DNA of 64,000 nucleotides from an uncultured Alphaproteobacteria bacterium (lineage in GTDB: Bacteria > Pseudomonadota > Alphaproteobacteria > Micropepsales > Micropepsaceae): positions 180,994 through 244,993 of the forward strand of contig CADEFU010000006.1 of NCBI GenBank assembly GCA_902826695.1. Direction: 5' to 3'. This document shows, one piece after another, positions 44,912-53,650 of this stretch. Numbering within the stretch: position 1 is the first letter of the stretch; each line of letters begins with the position of its first letter. A program made the translations under genes and the position numbers. A model generated the notes under the pieces. The model made no database searches. It was not told the DNA's origin and saw nothing but the letters and a program-made list of their open reading frames with translations.

Positions 44912-46280
44912 GAGCGAGCTCGTTGATCGTTTCGGAGAGTGCGGCCACCAGACGATCGGCATCGTCTGCCGTCGTCGCGGGGCATATGAGGATCATATTG
45001 TGAAACGGGGTGATCATTACACCCCGGTTAAGAAGCGAGAGATGGATGCACTTTTCCAAGCTGTCATGGAAGGCCGCTTCCGCTTCGCGGCCGGTGCGCG
45101 GCGGTTTTGCAGCGAATTGGAACTCCGTCCGTGCGCCGATTTGGGTAACCGACCAGGGTAAATGATGCTTTGCGATCAAGGATCGGAGATTGGCGCTGAG
45201 GCGTTCGGCCAGCGGGATCATGTGGGCGTAGGCGGCGTCCGTCATCACGGCGCCCAAGTTCGCGCGCATGGCATGCATGGCGAAGGCGTTCGCGGATAGC
45301 GTCGTACCCATGCCGGAGTGACCGTGGCCGCCGCTGGCTGCTTTCGCGCGGGCTTGTTCCATGCCCTTGGCGACATCGGAAGTGACGCCGAAGACGGCGC
45401 ACGGGATGCCGCCCGCCACGGGTTTGCCGAGGACGAAGATATCAGGCTCAAGCTTGTGCGCGCGGGTGTAGCCGCCCGCGCCCGTCGAGATCGTGTGCGT
45501 CTCGTCGATGATGAGAAGCGTGCCGTGCTTGCGCGTGAGCTTGCGCAGTGCGTCGTGATACCCGGGATCGGGGAGCACCATGCCGATGTTCGTCATCGCC
45601 GGTTCAGCGAGGACGGCGGCGATGTCGCCGTCGCCAAGCGCCGCCTCAAGCGCGGCGAGATCGTTGAACTCTACGACGCGGGTGGTGTGCGCGACGTCGA
45701 GCACGTTGCCGAGTTGGCCTGCGCGCGGGACCGTCTTGCCGCTTGCCAAGCGCACCATCGTTTCTTCGACCGTGCCGTGATAGCAGCCGTCGAACACCAG
45801 GATCTTGTCGCGGCCGGTGACGGCGCGAGCCCAGCGGAGTGCGTAGCGGTTGGCGTCGGTTGCGGTCGCGGCGACTTGCCAGAACGGGAGACCGAAGCGG
45901 CGGGCGAGTTCGTTCCCCACCCAGACGGCATCTTCGCCGGGGAGCATCGTCGTCAAACCCCTGCCCGCCTGCTCGCGGATCGCCTCCGCGATGGGGGCCG
46001 GCGAATGGCCGAACATCGTGCCGGTGTCGCCCAGGCAGAAGTCGACATAGGTGTTGCCGTCGGCGTCTTTGAACCGCGCGCCGTTCGCTTCCGCGACGAA
46101 CAGCGGATAGGGCGTCGGCCAGTCGGCCATCCAATGCATCGGCACGCCGCCGAACAGTGAGGCCTTGGCTTGCTCGGCAAGCGTCTTCGACTTCGGCGTG
46201 CGGGCGGCGAAGCGATCGCGCGCGCGGGCCGTCACCCGCGCGATCGCGTCTTCGGTGAAGGAGCCGGCGTTTCCGGTCAT
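44904..46280 (-). CDS. class III PLP aminotransferase (GSA-aminomutase-like)
   Basis: A 458-residue enzyme. NGARFKDADGNTYVDFCLGDTGTMFGH at the N-terminus, the phosphate-site segment with TATDANRYALR, CYHGTVEE, the cofactor Asp in IIDETHT and the Schiff-base lysine in VLGKPVAGG. The pattern is of the glutamate-1-semialdehyde aminomutase-like group, here with unusual TATDANR instead of SGTEA. It precedes the GS-like gene and follows the MFS gene by seven bases; amine/aldehyde exchange is expected. Confidence 0.88.
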   Translation of the reverse strand: MTGNAGSFTEDAIARVTARARDRFAARTPKSKTLAEQAKASLFGGVPMHWMADWPTPYPLFVAEANGARFKDADGNTYVDFCLGDTGTMFGHSPAPIAEAIREQAGRGLTTMLPGEDAVWVGNELARRFGLPFWQVAATATDANRYALRWARAVTGRDKILVFDGCYHGTVEETMVRLASGKTVPRAGQLGNVLDVAHTTRVVEFNDLAALEAALGDGDIAAVLAEPAMTNIGMVLPDPGYHDALRKLTRKHGTLLIIDETHTISTGAGGYTRAHKLEPDIFVLGKPVAGGIPCAVFGVTSDVAKGMEQARAKAASGGHGHSGMGTTLSANAFAMHAMRANLGAVMTDAAYAHMIPLAERLSANLRSLIAKHHLPWSVTQIGARTEFQFAAKPPRTGREAEAAFHDSLEKCIHLSLLNRGVMITPFHNMILICPATTADDADRLVAALSETINELAHA

Positions 46281-46287
46281 TGCGACA

Positions 46288-47589
46288 TCATGCTTCCGCG
46301 GCGCGTTTCAAGCCGTCGCTCATGAAGCGGCCGGCGCGCCAGTAGTGATACGCCGCCCAGATGTTGAAGAACACGAAGATGAGCAACGCGTATCTGAGCG
46401 AATCCGCGCCGTAGGCCGGACGCAGCGCATCGCTCGCCATGCCGACGGCAACGGAGCCAATCCCCATGCCGACCAAGTTGATGACAAAGAGGAACAGCGC
46501 GGAGGCCACCGTGCGCATGCGCAAGCCCACGAGATTCTGGATCATCGCCAGGCTCGGCCCCAGATACATGCCGCCGATCGCCGCTGGAATGCCGATGATC
46601 AAGAACACGAGCGCCGAGTTACTGACCACGTAAAGCGCGATGCCGAACGGCATGCCTATGAGAATGGCTATGGCCACGACTTGCGGCATCAGCTTGACGT
46701 CGCGGCGGCCGAAATAGTCGGAGAGAAATCCGCCGAGGAAGATGCCAAAGCCTGTTCCAAGCCCGAACACGAGCGACAGGAACAATTTCATCTGATCGGG
46801 GCTCAGACCGTGCGAGCGCGTGATGAACGACGGCCACCACTGCACGCCGGTGTAGCCGACGAGCGTGGCAAGCGTTCCGCCGATGAAGATATGTACGAGC
46901 GCCGGCTGAGACCTCATGAACCGGATGGTTTCGGAGAACGGCGGCACTTTGGCTTCGGCGCGCCCTTCCGATGTGCCGCGCTTGGGCTCCTTGACCGTAA
47001 GCACCGTGAGCAAGGCGATCAGCAACCCTGGCAAGCCCAGCCAAATGAACGCCGCGCGCCAACCGTAGTGCGTCGCGATCTCAGCGCCGACATAAAGGCC
47101 GACCACGATGCCCAGCGAGACACCTTGCGAGAAAATGGCTAGCGCTGTCGCGCGCGACTTGATCGAGAAGAGGTCGCTGATGATCGAATGCGACGGCGGA
47201 TTGGACCCAGCCTCGCCAATGCCGACACCGATGCGGGCGGCGACAAGCTGCCAGTAGGTCTGGGCAAAGCCACAGGCCGCGGTCATCAGCGACCAAAGCG
47301 CGGTTGCGCCCGCGATGATGTAAACCCGATTCGCCCGGTCGGCGTAGATCGCGATCGGGATGCCGAGCGTCGCATAGAAGATTGCGAACATGGTTCCGGA
47401 CAGGAAGCCGAGCGCGCTGTCCGACAACTGGAATTCGGCTTTGATCGCCTCTTGCAGGATCCCTAAGAGCATCCGGTCGGCATAGTTCGTGATGTACACC
47501 AACAGCAGAACGATCAGGATGTAGACTTTGTAGTTCGTCGAATACGCGGTCTCTTGGGCGCGCGGCAGGGTGGCGCTATCGGCGCTCAT
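46288..47589 (-). CDS. MFS transporter, spinster-type
   Basis: A 433-residue 12-helix carrier. It has NYADRMLLGILQEAIKAEFQLSDS and FLSGTMFAIFYATLGIPIAIYADR, GVGIGEAGSNPPSHSIISDLF (motif of spinster-like MFS) and VKEPKRG in the central loop. It is the first gene of the operon with aminotransferase, GS-like ligase and small membrane protein, so it probably imports their substrate. No substrate can be assigned from sequence. Confidence 0.92.
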   Translation of the reverse strand: MSADSATLPRAQETAYSTNYKVYILIVLLLVYITNYADRMLLGILQEAIKAEFQLSDSALGFLSGTMFAIFYATLGIPIAIYADRANRVYIIAGATALWSLMTAACGFAQTYWQLVAARIGVGIGEAGSNPPSHSIISDLFSIKSRATALAIFSQGVSLGIVVGLYVGAEIATHYGWRAAFIWLGLPGLLIALLTVLTVKEPKRGTSEGRAEAKVPPFSETIRFMRSQPALVHIFIGGTLATLVGYTGVQWWPSFITRSHGLSPDQMKLFLSLVFGLGTGFGIFLGGFLSDYFGRRDVKLMPQVVAIAILIGMPFGIALYVVSNSALVFLIIGIPAAIGGMYLGPSLAMIQNLVGLRMRTVASALFLFVINLVGMGIGSVAVGMASDALRPAYGADSLRYALLIFVFFNIWAAYHYWRAGRFMSDGLKRAAEA

Positions 47590-47687
47590 AATCGATCAAC
47601 CTCTATTCTTGCGTTTCCTCAAGGGGGAGATTGACCGATCGCATGGTCCTAAGCAATCTCGCGGCGCAGCATGAGAAGGGAGCGAGG

Positions 47688-48236
47688 ATGCGTGCAGCAG
47701 CAGTTTTGGCGCTTGGCGGTTTGGCATTGCTTGGCGGGTGCGGGCCGTCTTCATCGGAGGATCCGGTGAAGCGCGGGGAGTATCTCGTTTCGCAGATGTC
47801 GTGCGGGGACTGCCATACGCCGGGGTACTTCCTGGGCAAGCCCGACATGAGTAAGGCGCTTGCCGGGAGCGATGTCGGGTTCGAAGTGCCCGGGCTTGGG
47901 TTTTTCTGGGGACCGAACCTCACGCCGGACAAGGATACGGGGCTCGGCAATTGGAGCGAGGCGCAGATTCTGTTGGCGCTGCGCGAAGGAACGCGGCCGG
48001 ATGGGCGGAAGCTCGCGCCGACGATGCCGTGGATGGCTTATGCGAAGTTGCGCGATGAGGACGCGAAGGCAATTGTCGCTTACTTGAAGAGTCTGGCGCC
48101 GATCGCGAACAAAGCCCCAGGTCCGTTCGGTCCGAGCGAGACGCCGACTGCGCCCTATCAGAAGATCATCTTCCCGGCGCCTCCCGCACCGGCGGCACCT
48201 GCCGAGCAGCCGGCCGCTCCAACGCCGCCGCAGTAG
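47688..48236 (+). CDS. cytochrome c lipoprotein
   Basis: A 182-residue protein with a lipobox (LALLGGC) for attachment to a periplasmic membrane face. The haem site is SCGDCH, with a probable methionine ligand in PTMPWMAY. The tail is Ala/Pro-rich. ATG 47688 has AAGGGAG upstream. It precedes the FAD oxidase gene by 56 bases and may accept its electrons, though no coupling is proven. Confidence 0.9.
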   Translation: MRAAAVLALGGLALLGGCGPSSSEDPVKRGEYLVSQMSCGDCHTPGYFLGKPDMSKALAGSDVGFEVPGLGFFWGPNLTPDKDTGLGNWSEAQILLALREGTRPDGRKLAPTMPWMAYAKLRDEDAKAIVAYLKSLAPIANKAPGPFGPSETPTAPYQKIIFPAPPAPAAPAEQPAAPTPPQ

Positions 48237-48292
48237 TTTACCTCCCCAGCGTTCGCACGTAGGGTCGCGCCTCAACATGATCGAGGCGGCTT

Positions 48293-49930
48293 ATGGCGGC
48301 GCGGCGAAAGTTTTACGGCTGGGGGACTGAGGATCAAGTCGTTGGCGAGGAAGAGGCCGTCTTCCTCGCGCGACTGTTCGGGCAAAAGTTCGGCGCGACA
48401 CTGAAGCCGCCGCAAGCCGCGCCGAAGGTCGAAGACTTTGCGTTGCGCGCGCCGCGGGTCGAGCCCAAGGGCGCCGTTGCGCGGCTCTGCACCAGCGATC
48501 CGCATGAACGTTTGGTGCACGCCTACGGGAAGTCGTTTCCCGACTATGTACGGATGTTTCAGCGCCAAGTGCCCTGCCCGCCCGACGTCGTCGCATTTCC
48601 AGAGAACGAGGCGGACGTTGCCGCAGTGCTGGCTTGGGCTTCCGGTGCGAACGTCGCTGTGGTGCCGTTCGGCGGCGGGTCGAGCGTTTGCGGCGGGGTC
48701 GAGTGCGACGTGGGCGAGGCCTACGCGGGCGTCGTGTCGCTCGACATGGCGCGGATGGGAAAGATCGTCGAAATCGACCGGGCGAGCCGCGCGGCGCGCA
48801 TTCAGGCGGGGGCATACGGGCCCGCGCTCGAAGCGCAGTTGAAGCCGCACGGGCTGACGCTGCGCCACTTCCCGCAGAGCTTCGAGTTCTCGACGCTGGG
48901 CGGGTGGATAGCAACGCGCTCGGGCGGGCACTTTGCGACGCTTCATACGCATATCGACGATTTCGTCGAAGCGATGCGCGTGGTGACGCCGAAGGGCGCG
49001 ATGGAGACGCGGCGGCTGCCGGGATCGGGAGCCGGGCCGCAGCCGGAGCGTTTGATGCTGGGGTCGGAAGGAATTTTGGGCGTGATCACGGAGGCGTGGA
49101 TGCGCTTGCAGGATGCGCCGAAGTTCCGCGCGTCGGCGTCGGTGAAGTTCGCCGACTTCTTGAAAGCGGCAGAGGCGGTTCGGGCGCTGTCGCAATCGGG
49201 GCTCAATCCGTCGAACTGCAGATTGATCGACGCGGAGGAAGCGCTGGGCACGCTGGCGGGCGACGGTTCGGCGTCGCTGCTCGTGCTTGCGTTCGAAAGC
49301 GCGGATCATCCCCAAGACGCGAAGCTCGCGCGGGCACTTGAGCTGGTGCGCGATCACGGTGGCGTTGTCGATGCGCCGAAATCGTCGGGGACAGAGCACC
49401 GCGAAGGCGCGGCGGGCGCTTGGCGCAATGCGTTCCTGCGTGCGCCGTTCTATCGCGAAGTGTTGACGCCGCTTGGCGTCATCGTGGACACGTTCGAGAC
49501 AGCCGTCACCTGGGACCGGTTCCCCGCGTTCCACGCCGAAGTGAAGGCGCGGATGCACGACGTGCTGGCGCGCGTCACGGGCAAGCCCGGCCACGTCACG
49601 TGCCGCTGCACGCACGTTTATCCGGACGGGCCGGCACCGTACTTCACGTTCCAGGGGCTTGGGCGGATGAGCGGGCTGCTGGAGCAGTGGCAGGAGATCA
49701 AGGCGGTGGCGAATGATGTCGTCGTCGCGGCGGGCGGGACGATCACGCATCATCACGCGGTCGGGCGCGATCATCGCCCCGGCTATGCGCGCGAGTGTCC
49801 GCCTCTGTTCGCCGAGGTGATGCGTGCCGCGAAGCAGGCCGTCGATCCCGCGGGCATTATGAATCCGGGTGTGTTGATCGATCCTGCGGGCCGGAGCGTC
49901 GGCGTGCGCGGGGCGATGGCAGGGGTTTAG
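48293..49930 (+). CDS. alkyldihydroxyacetonephosphate-synthase-like FAD-binding oxidase
   Basis: A 545-residue protein of the vanillyl-alcohol-oxidase fold. RRKFYGWG near the N-terminus, PENEADVAAVL and PFGGGSSVCGG (FAD binding), STLGGWIATRSGGH, and near the C-terminus HHHAVGRDHRPGY; all match alkyl-DHAP synthase and its bacterial homologues. Whether it makes ether lipids or is a D-lactate-like dehydrogenase is open. GAGG precedes the ATG. It overlaps the convergent hisG end by four bases. Confidence 0.88.
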   Translation: MAARRKFYGWGTEDQVVGEEEAVFLARLFGQKFGATLKPPQAAPKVEDFALRAPRVEPKGAVARLCTSDPHERLVHAYGKSFPDYVRMFQRQVPCPPDVVAFPENEADVAAVLAWASGANVAVVPFGGGSSVCGGVECDVGEAYAGVVSLDMARMGKIVEIDRASRAARIQAGAYGPALEAQLKPHGLTLRHFPQSFEFSTLGGWIATRSGGHFATLHTHIDDFVEAMRVVTPKGAMETRRLPGSGAGPQPERLMLGSEGILGVITEAWMRLQDAPKFRASASVKFADFLKAAEAVRALSQSGLNPSNCRLIDAEEALGTLAGDGSASLLVLAFESADHPQDAKLARALELVRDHGGVVDAPKSSGTEHREGAAGAWRNAFLRAPFYREVLTPLGVIVDTFETAVTWDRFPAFHAEVKARMHDVLARVTGKPGHVTCRCTHVYPDGPAPYFTFQGLGRMSGLLEQWQEIKAVANDVVVAAGGTITHHHAVGRDHRPGYARECPPLFAEVMRAAKQAVDPAGIMNPGVLIDPAGRSVGVRGAMAGV

Positions 49931-50895
49931 GCGAGCTTTGCCTGTAGCTTCGCGAACAACGGATTTTCGGACGTGAAGACATAGTCGGCGCGTTCCGACG
50001 CGACCGTACCTTGAGCGCCGCTCGCGCGGATGAGTGCGATGGCCGCCGACAAATTCGCATCGGGCACCAGTATGGACGCCTCGCCGCCGGCAACCTTCGA
50101 CAGGAGCTTGGCCTTTAAGGCGTGTTCGAGGGCCGGAAGTGCCGCCTCAACACCAGCGTCCACGCGGACGCGGATGATCTGCGCGCGCTTGGCGAGCGCC
50201 CGGGCGGCGATGCGCTCGAGGATCAGCCTCGCGGCAGCGCGCGCTGCGTCGGACCAGCTTGCATCGAGGCTTGCGGCCAAGACCGCTTCGCTTTCGAGGA
50301 TGAGACCGTCATCCAGAACTTTCAGTTCGTTCGCGGCCAAGGTCGAACCCGTCGTCGTGATGTCGACGATCGCCTCGGCGGTGCCTGCGGCGGGTGCACC
50401 TTCGGTCGCGCCCAGGCTCTCGACGACGCGGTAATCGGCGATGCCGTGGCCCCCGAAGAAGTCGCGCGTGAGGTTCACGTATTTCGTCGCGATGCGCAGG
50501 CGGCGGTGATGGCGCGTGCGGAAGCTTGCGGCCACGTCGTCAAGGTCGGACATCGTCGAGACGTCGATCCACGAACGAGGCACGGCCACAACGACGTTGG
50601 CGCGGCCGAAGCCGAGCTTCTCGACGACGAGCGTTCGTTCGGCAGCGGCCGACCCATGTTCGCGCAACAAATCTTCGCCGCTAATGCCGAAGTGAACGCG
50701 TCCCGCGTTCAGCTCGTCGGCGATTTCGGCGGCCGAGAGCAGCGCAACGGTGACGTTGTCGACACCCGACAGTTTCGCCGCATAGTCGCGGTTGCCGCGC
50801 GATTGACTGATGCTGAGACCCGCATCGGCGAGGAATCCAAGCGCTTGTTCCTGTAGCCGGCCCTTCGATGGGATTGCAAAGACGAGCGCGCTCAT
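49927..50895 (-). CDS. hisG: ATP phosphoribosyltransferase
   Basis: A 322-residue enzyme that starts histidine synthesis by joining ATP to PRPP. It has FAIPSKGRLQEQ, RVHFGISGEDLL and the PRPP motif AEAIVDITTTGSTLAANEL. It is encoded beside hisZ, which marks the hetero-octameric type. The C-terminal extension is longer than in the shortest HisG proteins. It overlaps hisZ by four bases. Confidence 0.96.
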   Translation of the reverse strand: MSALVFAIPSKGRLQEQALGFLADAGLSISQSRGNRDYAAKLSGVDNVTVALLSAAEIADELNAGRVHFGISGEDLLREHGSAAAERTLVVEKLGFGRANVVVAVPRSWIDVSTMSDLDDVAASFRTRHHRRLRIATKYVNLTRDFFGGHGIADYRVVESLGATEGAPAAGTAEAIVDITTTGSTLAANELKVLDDGLILESEAVLAASLDASWSDAARAAARLILERIAARALAKRAQIIRVRVDAGVEAALPALEHALKAKLLSKVAGGEASILVPDANLSAAIALIRASGAQGTVASERADYVFTSENPLFAKLQAKLA

Positions 50896-52058
50896 GCGCC
50901 ACCGCCCTGCGCGCGGCGTGCGGCCAACACGCGCTCGCCGAAGATCGCGAGGCCTACGGCGGGTGCAGGCTTCGGCGCACCCAACGCGGTCAAAAGGTTG
51001 TCGTAGCGGCCACCGCCCGCGAGCGACGCCGGCACGGCGGGAACGCGGAATTCAAAGACGAAGCCGGTATAGTATTCCATGTTGCGGCCGAACTCGGCGG
51101 CAAACGTCGCGCGCGCGAGGCTGAAGCCGTGGCGCTCGATCAAACCCAGACGGCGCTCGAGGGCGGCGATGGACGTGTCGAGCGAAACGCCCGCGGTGCG
51201 CGCGAGCTTGCGCAGAGCTTCGACCGCACCCGATGCCGGAACCCGCACGCCGAGGTAGGCCGCGATCGCGTCGGCGACGTGGCGCGGCAAGCGGGCAGAC
51301 GAGGCGTCGGCCGCCTGTTCGAGGAAGCGATCCGTGATCTCATCGATCGTGCGCGTGCCGATCGGCTTGATGCCGCCGAGCGCGAGTGCGTCTTGCACGA
51401 CGGCGCGCGCTTGCTCCGGCGGCAGCGTGCCGACTTGGGCAAGGAACGCGTTGCCCGCGCCTGCTTCGCCGGTGAGGCGATTCAAGAGTTCGTTGAGATA
51501 GGCCGGCCGCCAGACGTGGCGGCGCAAACGCTCCGCGCGTTGCGGCGCAATGCCGAGCGCTTCGAGCAGGTTCGAGAAGATGCTGAGGTCGCCGAGCGTG
51601 ACGTCGACATTCTTCAGGCCCGCTCGCGCGAGCGCATTGTCGGTGAGAACAAGCGCCTCCGCATCGGCGGCCGCCGGATTTGCGGCGTTGATGTTTTCGA
51701 GGCCCGCTTGTGTCGTTTGACCGGGCTTGTTCGGTTCGGTCGGGTTGTGGCGGAACACTGGCCCCGCGTAGCTAAGCTTCGCCGGACGGTCCGCTTTCGG
51801 CGTTCGCGAAAGATACGCCTGACATGTCGGAATCGTGAGGTCGGGGCGCAGACAAAGTTCGCCGCCGCCCGGGCCAGAGAAGACGTAGGTACGGCGGCGG
51901 AGGTCTTCGCCCATTCGGTCGAGGAAGGCGTCGGCGGGTTGGACGATTGCGGGTTCGATGCGTTCGGCGCCATAGGTCTTGAACACGTCGAGCCATGCCG
52001 CGGTTTGCGCGTCAAGGGCGGCGATGGTGTCGGCGTCGTGAGGCGGGGCGGCGATCAT
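50892..52058 (-). CDS. hisZ: ATP phosphoribosyltransferase regulatory subunit
   Basis: A 388-residue class II aaRS-like protein lacking tRNA aminoacylation. It keeps GELCLRPDLTIPTCQAYL, SYAGPVFRH (a motif-2-like segment) and AGGGRYDNLLTALG. HisZ binds HisG to form the hetero-octamer and confers histidine feedback. ATG 52058 forms an ATGA overlap with the end of hisS; the 30-codon upstream extension is rejected as it overlaps hisS too far. Confidence 0.95.
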   Translation of the reverse strand: MIAAPPHDADTIAALDAQTAAWLDVFKTYGAERIEPAIVQPADAFLDRMGEDLRRRTYVFSGPGGGELCLRPDLTIPTCQAYLSRTPKADRPAKLSYAGPVFRHNPTEPNKPGQTTQAGLENINAANPAAADAEALVLTDNALARAGLKNVDVTLGDLSIFSNLLEALGIAPQRAERLRRHVWRPAYLNELLNRLTGEAGAGNAFLAQVGTLPPEQARAVVQDALALGGIKPIGTRTIDEITDRFLEQAADASSARLPRHVADAIAAYLGVRVPASGAVEALRKLARTAGVSLDTSIAALERRLGLIERHGFSLARATFAAEFGRNMEYYTGFVFEFRVPAVPASLAGGGRYDNLLTALGAPKPAPAVGLAIFGERVLAARRAQGGGA

Positions 52059-53542
52059 GGCTTGGCCTGGGTCGCCATGATCTGCTTGACGGCCGCAACG
52101 AGTTCGCCACGCGGCACCGTGACTTGCGCGGTCGCGCCCGACGCCCATTGCGCGCGGTCTTTGATGTCTTTCGCTTGTTCGGCGCCGAGAATGAGATCCT
52201 TCAGCGTGACGACACCCTTTGCGCGCTCGTCGCTGCCCTCGATGACGGCGACAGGGCTCACGCGCTTGTCGGCATATTTGAGCTGCGCCTTCATGCCGGA
52301 GGTGCCGGTGTAGACTTCGGCGCGAATTCCGGCTGCGCGCAGCTCGCGCGCCATGGCCACGTACGAGGCCGTCGCATCTTTGTCCATCGCCAGAACGACG
52401 ACAGGCCCCGAGACGGCGGTTCCAGACAATCCGCGGGCGTTTAGCGCGGCCTGCAAGCGCGACACGCCGATCGATATGCCGGTCGCCGGAACCTGCATCC
52501 CTTTGAAGCGCGTGACGAGGTCGTCGTAGCGGCCGCCGCCAGCCACGGATCCGAAGCGCACGAGATTGCCGTCGTCTCCGCGCACTTCAAATGTCAGCTC
52601 CGCTTCGATGACCGGACCCGTGTAGTAAGCGAGCCCGCGCACGACAGATGGATCGAAACGAACGCGTGCGTCGCCATAGCCGGCGCCGCTCAGCGCGGCG
52701 TCGATTTGGCGCAACTCGTCGACGCCCGCGCGACCGTCGACGCTGTCGCCGACGATGCGCTCAAGTTCGGCGCAGAACGTCTTGCGGTCGCCGCCACCGG
52801 CTTGCGTGAAGGCAAGCACGCGTTCGATCGCATTGGCGCTCAGGCCCGCACCCTTCGTGAAGTCGCCCGACTCGTCCTTGCGGCCCGCGCCCAGCAGGTC
52901 GCCGACGGCATCGGGACCGAGACGGTCCAGCTTGTCGATCGCGCGCAGAACGCCAAGACGCTGGCGCTCCATCGCCGCGTCATTTCCGACGATGCCAACC
53001 GCTTCCAAGACGCCGTTGAGGACCTTCCGGTTGTTGACCTTGACGACGCTGTCTTGGCCAAGCCCCAAGCGTTCCAGTGTGTCGCAAACCATCATGCAGA
53101 GTTCCGCGTCGGCGAGCATGCTGGCGGTGCCGACCGTGTCGGCGTCGAACTGCGTGAATTCCCGGTAGCGGCCGGGGCCTGGTTTCTCGTTGCGGAAGAC
53201 CTGACCCACTTGGTAGCGGCGGAACGGCTTTGGGAGTGCGTCGTAGTTTTCCGCGACGAAGCGGGCGAGCGGTGCGGTCAAATCGTAACGGAGCGACAGC
53301 CACTCTTCGTCGTCGTCACGGAACGCAAAGACACCTTCGTTCGGGCGATCTTGGTCGGGCAGGAACTTGCCGAGCGCGTCGGCAAACTCGATCACCGGGG
53401 TTTCGAGCGGGTCGAAGCCGTAGGACTCGTAGACCGCACGGATGGTCTCGAGCATGCGGCGTTCCGCCAAAAGCTCCGCCCCCAGCCGGTCGCGGAATCC
53501 GCGCGGCTTTTCGGCACTGGCTTTGGTCGGTTTCTCGCTCAT
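52055..53542 (-). CDS. hisS: histidyl-tRNA synthetase, divergent alphaproteobacterial type
   Basis: A 495-residue class II synthetase. It has KPRGFRDR, LSLRYDLTAPLARFVAE, motif 2 FRNEKPGPGRYREFTQFDAD and motif 3 GIGVSRL-like region (GISIGVSRLQAAL). The motif 2 loop ends REFTQFD rather than the RQFHQL seen in Escherichia coli. In Caulobacter-type bacteria a divergent HisRS recognises U72 and A73 without G-1, and the tRNA-His in this window has those bases. ATG 53542 is used; a longer frame is not needed. First gene of hisS-hisZ-hisG. Confidence 0.95.
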   Translation of the reverse strand: MSEKPTKASAEKPRGFRDRLGAELLAERRMLETIRAVYESYGFDPLETPVIEFADALGKFLPDQDRPNEGVFAFRDDDEEWLSLRYDLTAPLARFVAENYDALPKPFRRYQVGQVFRNEKPGPGRYREFTQFDADTVGTASMLADAELCMMVCDTLERLGLGQDSVVKVNNRKVLNGVLEAVGIVGNDAAMERQRLGVLRAIDKLDRLGPDAVGDLLGAGRKDESGDFTKGAGLSANAIERVLAFTQAGGGDRKTFCAELERIVGDSVDGRAGVDELRQIDAALSGAGYGDARVRFDPSVVRGLAYYTGPVIEAELTFEVRGDDGNLVRFGSVAGGGRYDDLVTRFKGMQVPATGISIGVSRLQAALNARGLSGTAVSGPVVVLAMDKDATASYVAMARELRAAGIRAEVYTGTSGMKAQLKYADKRVSPVAVIEGSDERAKGVVTLKDLILGAEQAKDIKDRAQWASGATAQVTVPRGELVAAVKQIMATQAKP

Positions 53543-53566
53543 GGCACTCGTCCGGGCAAAATGCGC

Positions 53567-53596
53567 AACGCCGCCCACGTTTCGGTGAGCGGCGTT
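53567..53596 (-). terminator. terminator between PQQ dehydrogenase and hisS
   Basis: On the minus strand AACGCCGC-T-CAC pairs with GTG-G-GCGGCGTT around loop CGAAAC, a 12-bp stem with one T-G pair, followed by GCGCATTTTG. It lies after the dehydrogenase stop and before the hisS start. Confidence 0.7.
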
Positions 53597-53650
53597 GGTA
53601 TCTTAGTCGTGCGGCGCCAGCAAGGCGGCGGCGCGTTAACGGCTACGCCG

